A stretch of DNA of 64,000 nucleotides from Mesorhizobium sp. YC-39 (GTDB taxonomy: Bacteria > Pseudomonadota > Alphaproteobacteria > Rhizobiales > Rhizobiaceae): contig NZ_JAOWPS010000003.1 of assembly GCF_025753795.1 (NCBI RefSeq), forward strand, positions 558,001 to 622,000. Reading direction: 5' to 3'. Positions 26,246 to 34,679 of the stretch are shown here, piece after piece. The notes beneath the pieces were generated by a model, which did no database searches, was not told where the DNA came from, and worked only from the letters and a program-made list of their open reading frames with translations. The first letter of the stretch is position 1. The number at the start of each line of letters is the position of its first letter. The position numbers and the translations under genes were made by a program.

Positions 26246-26371
26246 CCTGCATGAGGCCGCCGGCGTTGGTGCCGGCGGCCCCAAGGCGCGACGCGCGTTT
26301 GGTCTTTGTTTTCATGCATGTCGAGATCGCGCGACCGGCGAAGCCGCCGTGGTCGCCGAACAGGTTGGCAA

Positions 26372-27901
26372 ATGAATTGGCTTGAGAACCTTCAACGCAG
26401 CTTTTTCGACTGGGAGGCGATGGCATCGGTCTTGCCAACGATGCTTGCCGTCGGGCTGAAAAATACGCTTATCCTGGCCGCGGCTTCGACCGTGATCGGC
26501 GTCCTCCTCGGCATGGTCCTTGCGGTGATGGGCATATCGCGCTCCGCCTGGCTGCGCATTCCGGCGCGGGTCTACACCGACATTTTCCGCGGACTGCCTG
26601 CCATTCTTACCATCCTGCTGATCGGCCAGGGATTCGCGCGCGTCGGCCGGGACATCTTTGGCCCCTCCCCCTATCCTCTTGGCATCCTCGCGCTCAGCCT
26701 CATCGCCAGCGCCTATATCGGCGAGATCTTTCGCTCGGGCATCCAGAGTGTCGAAACCGGCCAGATGGAAGCGTGCCGCGCGCTCAGCATGAGCTACGGC
26801 CAGGGCATGCGGCTGATCGTGATCCCGCAGGGCGTGCGCCGCGTGCTTCCTGCCCTGGTCAACCAGTTCATCGGCAACGTCAAGGATTCCAGTCTCGTCT
26901 ACTTTCTCGGCCTGCTTGCCTCTGAACGCGAGATTTTCCGGATCGGACAAGATCAGGCGGTTGTCACCGGGAACCTGTCGCCTTTGCTGCTGGCCGGCAT
27001 ATTCTACCTGATCATCACCGTGCCACTGACCCATGTGGTCAATTACATCGACAATGGCTTGCGGCTCGGCAAACAGAAACCTGATGGCGTTGTCAGCGGC
27101 CTCGTTGAGGTCGGCGAACTGGAGGGCGGCGAAGCCTCGGCGTCGCCCGACGGAAGTGCTGCGCCGCCGGCTTTCAAGGCCGGCAGCCTGGACGTCCGCG
27201 ATCTCGACATGGCCTATGGCGAATTGCAGGTCCTCAAGCAGATCCGGCTCAAGGTCGAGCCGGGAACGGTCACCTGCATCATCGGGCCATCGGGCTCCGG
27301 AAAATCGACGCTGCTGCGCTGCCTCAACCGGCTGGTCGAGCCGAAGGCCGGCGACGTGCTGCTCGACGGCGAGAGCATCCTTGCGATGAGACCGGAGAGA
27401 CTGCGCCGGCGCGTCGGCATGGTCTTTCAGCATTTCAACCTGTTCCCGAACCATACGGCGCTGGAGAACGTCATGCTCGCCCTTACCGAGATCAAGGGCG
27501 TGGCGACAAGCCAGGCCAGGCGCCAGGCGGAAGCGCGCCTTGCCGAAGTGGGGCTTGCCGCGCGAAAGGACTACCGGCCCAGCCGCCTTTCCGGTGGCCA
27601 GCAGCAGCGCGTGGCGATCGCCCGCGCACTGGCGATGGACCCAGAGATCATCCTCTTCGACGAGGTGACGAGCGCGCTCGATCCCGAACTCGTCAAGGGC
27701 GTGCTCAACCTCATGGCCGATCTCGGTCGGCGCGGCATGACGATGATCGTCGTCACCCATGAGATGGGATTTGCCCGCAAGGTCGCCGATCAGGTCGCCT
27801 TCATGGATGAGGGCCGTATCGTCGAGGTCGGCCCGCCCGCGGACATATTCGACAGACCGAAGAGCCCACGGCTCAAGCAATTCCTCGCCGAGGTTCTATG
27901 A
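26372..27901 (+). CDS. Polar amino-acid ABC permease-ATPase fusion
   Basis: About 509 residues. Residues ~15-240 are a HisM/GlnP-type permease (VGLKNTLILAAASTVIGVLLGMVLAVM; the EAA-type loop is VETGQMEACRALSMSYGQGMRLIVIPQGVRR). After a Gly/Ser/Ala-rich linker at ~245-270 comes a GlnQ-type ATPase: Walker A GPSGSGKST at ~305, HFNLFPNHTALENVM, signature RLSGGQQQR at ~405, Walker B IILFDEVTSALDP, switch VTHEMGF. In most bacteria these are two genes. ATG at 26372, ~125 bp after the binding protein; the longer frame upstream is non-conserved. A homodimer would supply both membrane and ATPase pairs. Confidence 0.92.
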   Translation: MNWLENLQRSFFDWEAMASVLPTMLAVGLKNTLILAAASTVIGVLLGMVLAVMGISRSAWLRIPARVYTDIFRGLPAILTILLIGQGFARVGRDIFGPSPYPLGILALSLIASAYIGEIFRSGIQSVETGQMEACRALSMSYGQGMRLIVIPQGVRRVLPALVNQFIGNVKDSSLVYFLGLLASEREIFRIGQDQAVVTGNLSPLLLAGIFYLIITVPLTHVVNYIDNGLRLGKQKPDGVVSGLVEVGELEGGEASASPDGSAAPPAFKAGSLDVRDLDMAYGELQVLKQIRLKVEPGTVTCIIGPSGSGKSTLLRCLNRLVEPKAGDVLLDGESILAMRPERLRRRVGMVFQHFNLFPNHTALENVMLALTEIKGVATSQARRQAEARLAEVGLAARKDYRPSRLSGGQQQRVAIARALAMDPEIILFDEVTSALDPELVKGVLNLMADLGRRGMTMIVVTHEMGFARKVADQVAFMDEGRIVEVGPPADIFDRPKSPRLKQFLAEVL

Positions 27902-28005
27902 ACGATGCCGCCGCGAGCGAGCCGACCGAACCAAGTCGCTCAACCCCATGCAATGGCGGACGCAACCGAAACCAATCGTCTGATCATCGAAAGCTGCATT
28001 CATGA
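27898..28005 (+). CDS. Possible 35-residue coupling ORF
   Basis: An ATG at 27898 overlaps the stop of the ABC fusion as ATGA, and the ORF ends at 28003-28005 where its TGA overlaps the ATG of the next oxidoreductase, again ATGA. The peptide is polar, Ser/Asn/Arg-rich, with no recognisable domain (begins MNDAAASEPTEPSRSTP). It would bridge translation across an otherwise untranslated 100-bp gap. No clear separate ribosome-binding site is seen. It may be chance; the double overlap is the only evidence. Confidence 0.3.
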   Translation: MNDAAASEPTEPSRSTPCNGGRNRNQSSDHRKLHS

Positions 28006-29126
28006 CCCATAATTCTGCCCTCAAGATCGTCGTCATCGGCGGTGGTATCTTCGGCGTCTCCTCGGCCGTCCATCTCGCCCGCCTCGGCGTTGAGACGACG
28101 ATCATCAACGACGGACCGGTCGCCAATGGCGCGTCATCGCGCTCGCTTGCCTGGCTCAACTCCGCACGCAAGCGCTCGGCCGTGTATCACAAGCTCCGCA
28201 TGCTGGGCCTCGACCGCTACCGGACGCTTGCGGCCGGGCATGCCAGCGACACCTGGCTGCGCTTCGATGGCGGGCTCACCTGGGATGCAGACGATGCCTC
28301 CAACCAGATCCCCGAGATGTTCCGTCATGAACAGGCGATCGGCTATGAGACACGGCTGCTGGCGCCTAGCGATATCGCTGCCGTCACTCCGGGCGTCGAC
28401 GCAAGAGCCGTTTCACCCCAGGGCGCGATCTTCAATGCTGGCGAAGGCTGGGTCGATCTGCCCTCGCTCATCGGCCTCCTGCTGAAGGAATTTCTTGCGC
28501 GTGGCGGCCGTATCATTGCCGATTCCGGTCGCGCGGAAATCACCCTTGCCAACGGCCGCGTCAGCGGCGTCAAGACCACCTCCGGCCATGCCATTGCCGC
28601 CGATGCCGTTGTGGTTGCTACAGGCCCGGCGGTTCCGCGCATGGCGGCGGAAGTGGGCAAGCGGATAGGCGACGGCACGACTCGTGCGCTGCTGGTTGTC
28701 ACCAAACCGCTCCAACACCCGCTTCGCGCGGTGCTGAACACGCCACGCGTCGCCATCCGGCCGACGCCGAACGGTGCCTTCGCGCTCGACTCGGCATGGT
28801 CCGAAGACGAAGTCATTGTGCGCGACGACGGCGCCTACGACGCAACGCCATTGACAATTGCAGGACTGCTCGATGAAGCCTCAAACGTGCTGGATGGAAA
28901 TCCGATGCTCGTCCTGGAGAGCTATCACACCGGGCCAAAGCCAATTCCGGCAGACGGCGAGCCGGTGATCGGCCAATTGACCGGCATTCCGGGTTATCAC
29001 GTCATCTTCAGCCATAGCGGTGCGACGCTCGGCCTGGTCGCGGGAGAGCTGTTGGCCGAAGAGATCGTCACCGGCACGCCCAATCCGATGCTTGCGGCGT
29101 TCCGCCCTGGAAGGTTCGACGACTGA
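28002..29126 (+). CDS. FAD-dependent oxidoreductase (DAO superfamily)
   Basis: 374 residues. FAD motif IVVIGGGIFGVSSAVHLARLG with VETTIIND, a substrate-domain middle, and the C-terminal PADGEPVIGQLTGIPGYHVIFSHSGATLGLVAGELLAEEI FAD-contact block. Same superfamily as the oxidase at 10865-12031 but of a different branch. Probably oxidises an amino acid or N-alkyl amino acid delivered by the upstream importer. It is the last gene of the LacI-controlled run and ends 61 bp from a convergent sugar-isomerase-like gene. Confidence 0.87.
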   Translation: MTHNSALKIVVIGGGIFGVSSAVHLARLGVETTIINDGPVANGASSRSLAWLNSARKRSAVYHKLRMLGLDRYRTLAAGHASDTWLRFDGGLTWDADDASNQIPEMFRHEQAIGYETRLLAPSDIAAVTPGVDARAVSPQGAIFNAGEGWVDLPSLIGLLLKEFLARGGRIIADSGRAEITLANGRVSGVKTTSGHAIAADAVVVATGPAVPRMAAEVGKRIGDGTTRALLVVTKPLQHPLRAVLNTPRVAIRPTPNGAFALDSAWSEDEVIVRDDGAYDATPLTIAGLLDEASNVLDGNPMLVLESYHTGPKPIPADGEPVIGQLTGIPGYHVIFSHSGATLGLVAGELLAEEIVTGTPNPMLAAFRPGRFDD

Positions 29127-29187
29127 TTGGGAGAAGGCGCCTGCCGCAGGCTGAAGCCGATGGCAACGCCCTTCTGCGTCCCCCTGT

Positions 29188-29874
29188 CTACCCCACCCAC
29201 TTCTCATAGTCGGACACGAGCAGGTGCAGCGGCGCGACATCCTCGTCGATGTCCGCGAAGCGGCCGATCGGTTCGCGGAAGACATTGTCGGTGAGATCGT
29301 CATTGACGGTCGACACCTCGCCGATCAGCACATCCTTGCCCTCGGCCCAGAAGGCATGCCAGACGCCTGGCAGCAACGTGACGCTCTGGCCGGGGTCGAG
29401 CTTCAGGAGCCCGCCCGCCGGCAGCCTGTGGATGGTTCCGTCGACGGGCACCGAGACCTCGGCCTTCGGATCGATGCCGCCATCGCGATCGTGCATGAAC
29501 AGCTCCAGCACCAGTTTGCCGCCACCACGGTTGATGATGTCTTCGGCCTTGATGTTGTGGCGGTGCATTGGCGACAGCTGATCCTTGCGCGAGATCATGA
29601 TCTTCTCGGCATAGAGCATGCCCATGCCCCTCTTCATGTCCTCGTAGCGACCGTTGCGAACGGTGAACAGGAAGAGGCCGAGCTCGCCAAACTTGCCCTG
29701 GCCGTAATCGGTGATATCCCAGCCGAGCCGGGAGGAGAAGATGGCCGACGAATCCTGCCGGCGCGCCTTCATCTCTTCCGGCGACCAATAGGCGAAGGGC
29801 GGCATGATGTAGCCGAACGAGCGGATGAAGGTGTCGGCATCGCGGATGATGTCGTTGACGGTGGAGCGTTTCAT
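29188..29874 (-). CDS. D-lyxose isomerase family protein
   Basis: 228 residues of the D-lyxose ketol-isomerase cupin family. Metal ligands of the cupin barrel are visible: His104 and His106 in MHRHNIKAED, Glu124 in LVLELFMHD and His173 in LLPGVWHAFWAEG. Known members interconvert D-lyxose and D-xylulose and act on D-mannose/D-fructose with Mn2+. AAGGG precedes the ATG at 29874. It is divergent from the D-threonine-aldolase-like gene. No sugar transporter is nearby, so the physiological substrate could be different. Confidence 0.85.
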   Translation of the reverse strand: MKRSTVNDIIRDADTFIRSFGYIMPPFAYWSPEEMKARRQDSSAIFSSRLGWDITDYGQGKFGELGLFLFTVRNGRYEDMKRGMGMLYAEKIMISRKDQLSPMHRHNIKAEDIINRGGGKLVLELFMHDRDGGIDPKAEVSVPVDGTIHRLPAGGLLKLDPGQSVTLLPGVWHAFWAEGKDVLIGEVSTVNDDLTDNVFREPIGRFADIDEDVAPLHLLVSDYEKWVG

Positions 29875-30014
29875 GGTCGTGATCCCTTCTTCAGGCGGCG
29901 CCTACTGCGCATAGCCGAACACTGATCCGGTGTCGACGCAAACCCCATGCTGGCCTCATGACATTCGGGCCGATCAAGGCCATAAGTCCAGGCAAATTCC
30001 CAAGGTGACAATCC

Positions 30015-31073
30015 ATGCGCAGCATAGACGACCTCGATACGCCGGCAATCCTGATCGACGCCGCCCGCGCCGAAGCCAACATCGTCCGCGCCCAGGCTCA
30101 TGCAGACAGCCATGGGCTGAAGCTCAGGCCGCATATCAAGACCCACAAGCTGCCCTATTGGGCCAAGAAGCAGGTCGCGGCGGGCGCGGCCGGCATCACT
30201 TGCCAGAAGATCGGCGAAGCCGAGGTCATGGCCGATGCCGGGCTGGCCGACATTTTTCTGCCCTACAATATTGTTGGCCGCGCCAAGCTGGAGCGTCTCA
30301 AGGCGCTGCATGACCGCGTAACCCTCTCGGTCACGGTGGACAGTGGGGAGACGCTCGACGGGCTTGCCGCCACCTTCACCGATCCCGGGCACCGGTTACA
30401 GGTGCTGGTGGAATGCGACACCGGCATGGGCCGCTGCGGCGTGCAGTCGCCCGGCGAGGCGGTGGCGCTGGCCAAAGAGATCGCCAAGGCCAAGGGGCTT
30501 GTCTTTGGCGGGCTGATGACCTATCCGGCCGCCGGCCGCGCCGCGGAGGCCGAAGCCTGGCTTGCCGGCGCACGCGATGCGCTCGCCACTTCCGGCCTTG
30601 AATGCCAGCGCATCTCCAGCGGCGGCACACCGGATATGTGGCGTTCCGGCGAGGACAGCGTGGTCACGGAATACCGGCCCGGCACGTACATCTATCTCGA
30701 CCGCTATCAGGTCGCCAAAGGCGTCGGCAGTCTCGACGATTGCGCGCTGACCGTGCTGTCGACCGTGGTCAGCCACCCGACACCGGCGCGCGCCATCCTC
30801 GATGCCGGCAGCAAGGCGCTCTCCAGTGACACGCTGGGGCTTGCCGATTTCGGCGAATTGCTGGGTATTCCCGGCGCCAGAGTGACCGGCCTCAGCGAAG
30901 AGCATGGCAATGTCACGCTTTCGGGCGAGGCAAAACTTCGCATCGGCGAGCGCGTGCGCGTCGTGCCAGACCATTGCTGCGTCGTCACCAATCTGTTCGA
31001 CCAGGTGCATCTGGTCGACGGCGACAAGGTGCTGGAAACGCTGCCGGTGGCAGCGCGCGGTCGGATGGGGTGA
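30015..31073 (+). CDS. D-threonine aldolase-like PLP enzyme (alanine racemase fold)
   Basis: 352 residues, PLP fold type III. Lys42 in LRPHIKTHK is the expected Schiff-base lysine. VLVECDTGMGRCGV and ISSGGTPDMW are cofactor-binding segments. The C-terminal PDHCCVVTNLFD carries the His-x-Cys metal pair of the D-threonine aldolase / D-serine dehydratase group. Known reactions are cleavage of D-3-hydroxy amino acids (D-threonine to glycine plus acetaldehyde) or dehydration of D-serine. AAGGTG lies seven bases before the ATG. Proximity to an amino-acid importer and FAD oxidase suggests D-amino-acid use, but it is separately transcribed. Confidence 0.87.
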   Translation: MRSIDDLDTPAILIDAARAEANIVRAQAHADSHGLKLRPHIKTHKLPYWAKKQVAAGAAGITCQKIGEAEVMADAGLADIFLPYNIVGRAKLERLKALHDRVTLSVTVDSGETLDGLAATFTDPGHRLQVLVECDTGMGRCGVQSPGEAVALAKEIAKAKGLVFGGLMTYPAAGRAAEAEAWLAGARDALATSGLECQRISSGGTPDMWRSGEDSVVTEYRPGTYIYLDRYQVAKGVGSLDDCALTVLSTVVSHPTPARAILDAGSKALSSDTLGLADFGELLGIPGARVTGLSEEHGNVTLSGEAKLRIGERVRVVPDHCCVVTNLFDQVHLVDGDKVLETLPVAARGRMG

Positions 31074-31107
31074 GCTTGGCGTTGTTCGGACCGAACGCTC
31101 GTTCCGC

Positions 31108-32739
31108 TCAGGGTTGGACAAGTGGACCCAGCGCAGCCCTCAATGGGTCGAGGGCATCGCCATACAGTTTCCAGCGCTCGACCGAGGACGAATAGATCGG
31201 CTGGCGCACCTGCCAACGGCTCGGCGTGCGCACCGTGCGCTCGGTTTCGTGGAAACGCAGACAAGCATCGTCCCATTCCACGCCGAGAAATCCGATCAAT
31301 CCACGAGCGCGGGTTTCGAAATCGGCCACGGTTTCTTCGTAAGGCATGTCGTGGATGGCCAGCGGAACGACCTTGGCCCAATGGCGCATCAAACGATCAT
31401 ATTGCCGGTAATACTGCCCAAGCTTGCTCAGATCGGCATTGTAGCCGTGGGCATCGGAGAAATTGTGCATGAAACAGGACGTGCAATTGTCCATCGGGTC
31501 ACGCCGGCAGTGGACGGTGCGGGCATTTGGCAAAATGAGGCTGATAAAAGCCAGCAGCTCGAAATTATGCGGCATCTTGTCGACGACACGCGCCGCCTTG
31601 CCGTTGCGCTTGTCGAGATGATCGAGATATTTCGAGCCGAGTTCCCTCGCCTTCGTCGGCGTGAGCGCCGCCATGGCCTTGGCGAAAATCGCCGGATCAA
31701 GCTGGTCGAATCCAAGTTCGCCGGCCAATGAACGGATGATCGGGAGCTCACCAGCGCCATAGATATCGTGATGGCTGGCGCATATTTGCTCGGTCAACGT
31801 CGTTCCTGAACGTGGCATACCGACGATGAAGACCGGACGTTCGGACGGATTGCCGAATTTTACCCGCGCTTCGAAAAAACCGGCGTCGAACGTTTCGATG
31901 AAACTGTCATAGAGTCGCGTGTGCAGGGCAATGTCGAAATCATTGCCGGAAATTGCCTTCGCCCTGGCGAAGTGATGGATGGCAAGGCGGTACTCGCGCT
32001 GGTCGTTGAGGATTTTTCCGGCGGCGTGATGCAGGATGACACGCTCGCGATCGGTGGTCATCGGCAATTCGAGGCGGGCCTGCACCAAGGCCAGGGCTGG
32101 ATCGCCCTCGACGGCCCGGCGCGCGAGCGCCAGCCCGGACAGCGCCTCGACACTTCCCTTGTCGATGGCGATGGCGCGGTCAAAGCATTCGACCGCCTCG
32201 GCTTGCCGGCCCATATCGGTGAGCAGATCGCCCATACCGACAAGCGCCGTTAGCGATCGGCTGTCGACCGCCAGCGCACGGCGGTAGAAACCCTCGGCAA
32301 TGTCACCCTCGAGTTGGCTCCGGTAGGATTTGCCGAGATTGCACAAGGCCTCGACAAGCCGCCCGTCGAGTTCGATCGCCTTTCTAAGGTGCTTGCGCGC
32401 CAGCTCGATGTTGCCGGTCAGGTTGTAGGCGTTGCCGAGATTGTTGCGGAAAATGGCGTTGCCCGGTTCGAGCTTGACCGCGCTCTTCATAAAGTCGATG
32501 GCCGTCTCAATTTGTTGGGCCTCGATTGCCAGCGTGCCCATCAGATTGAGCGCCATGGCATTTTTGGGTTGCCGGCGAAGCACGGTCTGATAGCAGAACT
32601 CGGCTTCGCGAAAACGCTTGCGGCGCTGCAGGTCGATGCCGCGCTGCAAGGTCTGCGGCACCGGCTCGCCGGCGCTAGGCAGTAAATCCCGGACCATTGT
32701 CGGCACGCCGACGGGTTGCCGGCGCGGTAGGTGCGGCAT
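31108..32739 (-). CDS. TPR-sulfotransferase fusion protein
   Basis: 543 residues. Residues ~30-255 hold five or six tetratricopeptide repeats (for example AEFCYQTVLRRQPKNAMALN, RKHLRKAIELDGRLVEALCN). Residues ~290-520 are a sulfotransferase-3-type domain with the PAPS 5'-phosphosulfate loop VFIVGMPRSGTTLTEQI and the 3'-phosphate region CRRDPMDNCTSCFMHNF. Such proteins transfer sulfate from PAPS to an unknown acceptor, possibly glycan or protein. GGGGG lies upstream of the ATG at 32739; a second ATG at residue 15 is possible. Convergent with the PLP enzyme and single. Confidence 0.88.
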   Translation of the reverse strand: MPHLPRRQPVGVPTMVRDLLPSAGEPVPQTLQRGIDLQRRKRFREAEFCYQTVLRRQPKNAMALNLMGTLAIEAQQIETAIDFMKSAVKLEPGNAIFRNNLGNAYNLTGNIELARKHLRKAIELDGRLVEALCNLGKSYRSQLEGDIAEGFYRRALAVDSRSLTALVGMGDLLTDMGRQAEAVECFDRAIAIDKGSVEALSGLALARRAVEGDPALALVQARLELPMTTDRERVILHHAAGKILNDQREYRLAIHHFARAKAISGNDFDIALHTRLYDSFIETFDAGFFEARVKFGNPSERPVFIVGMPRSGTTLTEQICASHHDIYGAGELPIIRSLAGELGFDQLDPAIFAKAMAALTPTKARELGSKYLDHLDKRNGKAARVVDKMPHNFELLAFISLILPNARTVHCRRDPMDNCTSCFMHNFSDAHGYNADLSKLGQYYRQYDRLMRHWAKVVPLAIHDMPYEETVADFETRARGLIGFLGVEWDDACLRFHETERTVRTPSRWQVRQPIYSSSVERWKLYGDALDPLRAALGPLVQP

Positions 32740-32795
32740 CCTTCACCCCCAATTGCCTGCGACGGCAGTCAAAATGCAGCAGGAATTCGAAGCAA

Positions 32796-33476
32796 TCAGA
32801 ATTTGAATGTGACGCCAAGTTGCAGATTGTGGGAATTCAACTTGCCGTTCGAGAATTCAGCATCGCTATCGCGGGAGGAATCGAAGTCGACGCTGGAGAC
32901 GGCCTTGAACCTGTAGCCGAAATCGAGGTCGATATTCTGCGCCAGCGCATAGGTGACGCCGGCTCCCGCCTGGCCAGCGAAACCCCACCCACCAGATCCG
33001 TATCCGTAGTCGTGACCACCCCAAGTTGTGTCGGCGGTCACATAGGCGGCGCCGATGCCGCCGCCGACGTAGAGCTTGGCATCTCCAAACTGAGCAACGT
33101 CGGCCCAGACGTTGGCGAGCAGATAGGTAGCGGACAAATCGCCGTCAGCCGGGTATCCGTGAAAGATACCCTCGTCATATGTATTCGCCTTGTAGCGTGC
33201 ATAAGACAGTTCGCCTTCGACGCGGAAGATATCATTGATCCGCCTGCCGACGGCGCCGCCGACCACGAAGCCGGTGTTGAAGTCCATCGAAAAGTCTTGG
33301 TTGTAGTAGTCGGAATGCGTTTTCACGTCACTGGGGAAGCTGGCGCCGCCAAATAGCGTGATGTACCAGAGATTCTGAGCCGCCGGAACTTCGACCGCCG
33401 CGTCTGCGGCATTGGCTGAGTTCCAGCCAAGCGTCAAGGCCATTGCGGAGACACCAGCTAGCAGACGCACTTTCAT
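32796..33476 (-). CDS. Outer membrane beta-barrel protein, Omp25/opacity type
   Basis: 226 residues with a signal peptide (LLAGVSAMALTLGWNSANA) and alternating hydrophobic strands rich in Gly, Tyr and Trp (YITLFGGASFPSD, FVVGGAVGRRINDIFRVEGELSYAR, KLYVGGGIGAAYVTADTTW, VTYALAQNIDLDFGYRF). It ends in a terminal Phe (GVTFKF), the BAM recognition signal. An eight-stranded barrel like Omp25/RopB of Rhizobiales is likely. I chose the ATG at 33476, which starts a proper signal peptide; an in-frame extension to 33548 does not. Confidence 0.87.
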   Translation of the reverse strand: MKVRLLAGVSAMALTLGWNSANAADAAVEVPAAQNLWYITLFGGASFPSDVKTHSDYYNQDFSMDFNTGFVVGGAVGRRINDIFRVEGELSYARYKANTYDEGIFHGYPADGDLSATYLLANVWADVAQFGDAKLYVGGGIGAAYVTADTTWGGHDYGYGSGGWGFAGQAGAGVTYALAQNIDLDFGYRFKAVSSVDFDSSRDSDAEFSNGKLNSHNLQLGVTFKF

Positions 33477-33673
33477 CGACAAGATTCCCCCACTGCAATT
33501 AACAGGCAAACATAATGCATCACTTCCGGTGCAAGGCTTAGCTGTCAACGGTGAAAACGAGGCTGGAGTCGACCTTCTAGAGATGGGTGTTACAACATTG
33601 CAACAGTTCTGCTGCGCCCGTCGTCTCGGGCGTATTCGAGTGAACGGCCAGTGACGGCCAAGTCAGGCGCCCC

Positions 33674-34435
33674 CTAGTGGCGCTTGTCGGCGTTCCGGGC
33701 CGCGACCCGGCGCATGGAAATGACGCGGCGGCGGTGGATTTCGGTTCGCATCGCCGTCAAATGCAGCGCGAAGAACAACACGGTGAAGCCGAGCGCCATC
33801 ACGAGCAGCGGTCTCAGCATGGAGGGATCGATGGTGGAGCCGCCCATGCGGAACACCGAAGCCGGCTGATGCAGCGTGTTCCACCAGTCGACCGAGAATT
33901 TGATGATCGGGATGTTGATGAAGCCGACCAGGGTGATGATGGCGGCGGCCCAGGCGGCGCGGCTGGCGTCGTCAAGCGCCCGCGTCAGCGCGATGATGCC
34001 GAGATACATCAGGAACAGAACGAAGACCGAAGTCAGCCGCGCGTCCCACACCCACCAGGTGCCCCACATCGGCTTGCCCCAGATCGAACCGGTGATCAGC
34101 GCAAGGGCTGTAAAGATGGCGCCGATCGGTGCCGCCGACTTCAGCGCGACGTCGGCCAGCGGATGGCGCCAGACCAGCGTGCCAAGTGCCGCGACCGCCA
34201 TCAGCGTGTAACACATCATGGCCAGCCAGGCGAAAGGCACATGGATATACATGATGCGCACGGTGATGCCCTGTTGGAAATCCTCCGGCGCCGTGAAGCT
34301 CATGTAAAGGCCGACTGCGAGCAGAATGGCGGCGATGGACGCCAGCCACGGCACGAACCTGTCGGCCAGCCCGACAAACCGAGTCGGGTTGGCAAGGTCC
34401 ATCAAGCCTGTCAGGCGTGAAGTCGTGTCGCTCAT
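33674..34435 (-). CDS. ccmC: Heme exporter protein CcmC
   Basis: 253 residues, six transmembrane helices, with the tryptophan-rich heme-handling motif WGTWWVWDARLTS and flanking periplasmic His residues (YIHVPFAW, NTLHQPAS). CcmC loads heme onto CcmE for cytochrome c maturation (system I). Length and motif order are normal. In many proteobacteria ccmC is flanked by ccmA/B and ccmD/G; here the upstream neighbour is a palindromic repeat plus ndvA and the downstream neighbour an outer membrane protein, so ccmC is isolated. Confidence 0.95.
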   Translation of the reverse strand: MSDTTSRLTGLMDLANPTRFVGLADRFVPWLASIAAILLAVGLYMSFTAPEDFQQGITVRIMYIHVPFAWLAMMCYTLMAVAALGTLVWRHPLADVALKSAAPIGAIFTALALITGSIWGKPMWGTWWVWDARLTSVFVLFLMYLGIIALTRALDDASRAAWAAAIITLVGFINIPIIKFSVDWWNTLHQPASVFRMGGSTIDPSMLRPLLVMALGFTVLFFALHLTAMRTEIHRRRVISMRRVAARNADKRH

Positions 34436-34498
34436 GCGGCTCTACATAGACCGGCGGGGCGTTTGTCGCAATCGAGCGGTGGTGTCGCAGGTCGCACT

Positions 34499-34666
34499 TC
34501 CCTTCTCCCTTGTGGGCGAAGGTGGCCGAGCGAAGCTTCGGTCGGATGAGGGTGCTGGACGGAGTGGGGCGCTGGAATTCAGGCGCATGGAATTTCTTCC
34601 AACATCCCTCATCCGGCTCGGCACTGCGCGCCGATCCACCTTCTCCCACAAGAAGGGGAGAAGGGA
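34499..34666. repeat. Large palindromic intergenic repeat, RIME-like
   Basis: Two imperfect inverted arms, 34499-34552 (TCCCTTCTCCC...GATGAGGG) and 34606-34666 (CCCTCATCC...GGGGAGAAGGGA), flank a ~53-bp core. Shared blocks include TTGTGGG(C/A)GAAGGTGG and CGGATGAGGG. Composition and position between genes match the rhizobial intergenic mosaic type of repeat. It fills most of the ccmC-ndvA gap and could form a long hairpin in RNA after ndvA. Family assignment is by general resemblance. Confidence 0.75.
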
Positions 34667-34679
34667 AAGCCGCGCAGGC

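Noticed and set aside
25202..26284. N-terminal extension of the LacI gene frame
   Set aside because: Would cross the operators and the whole divergent binding-protein gene; the canonical LacI helix-turn-helix begins right after the ATG at 25201.
29127..29187. Possible terminator with AGAAGGCG/CGCCCTTCT arms
   Set aside because: Arms are mismatched, the loop is long and there is no T-tract; support too weak to list.
31084..31096. GTTCGG-A-CCGAAC palindrome between two convergent genes
   Set aside because: A one-base centre cannot form a hairpin loop, it is not near a promoter, and such short dyads are frequent in GC-rich DNA.
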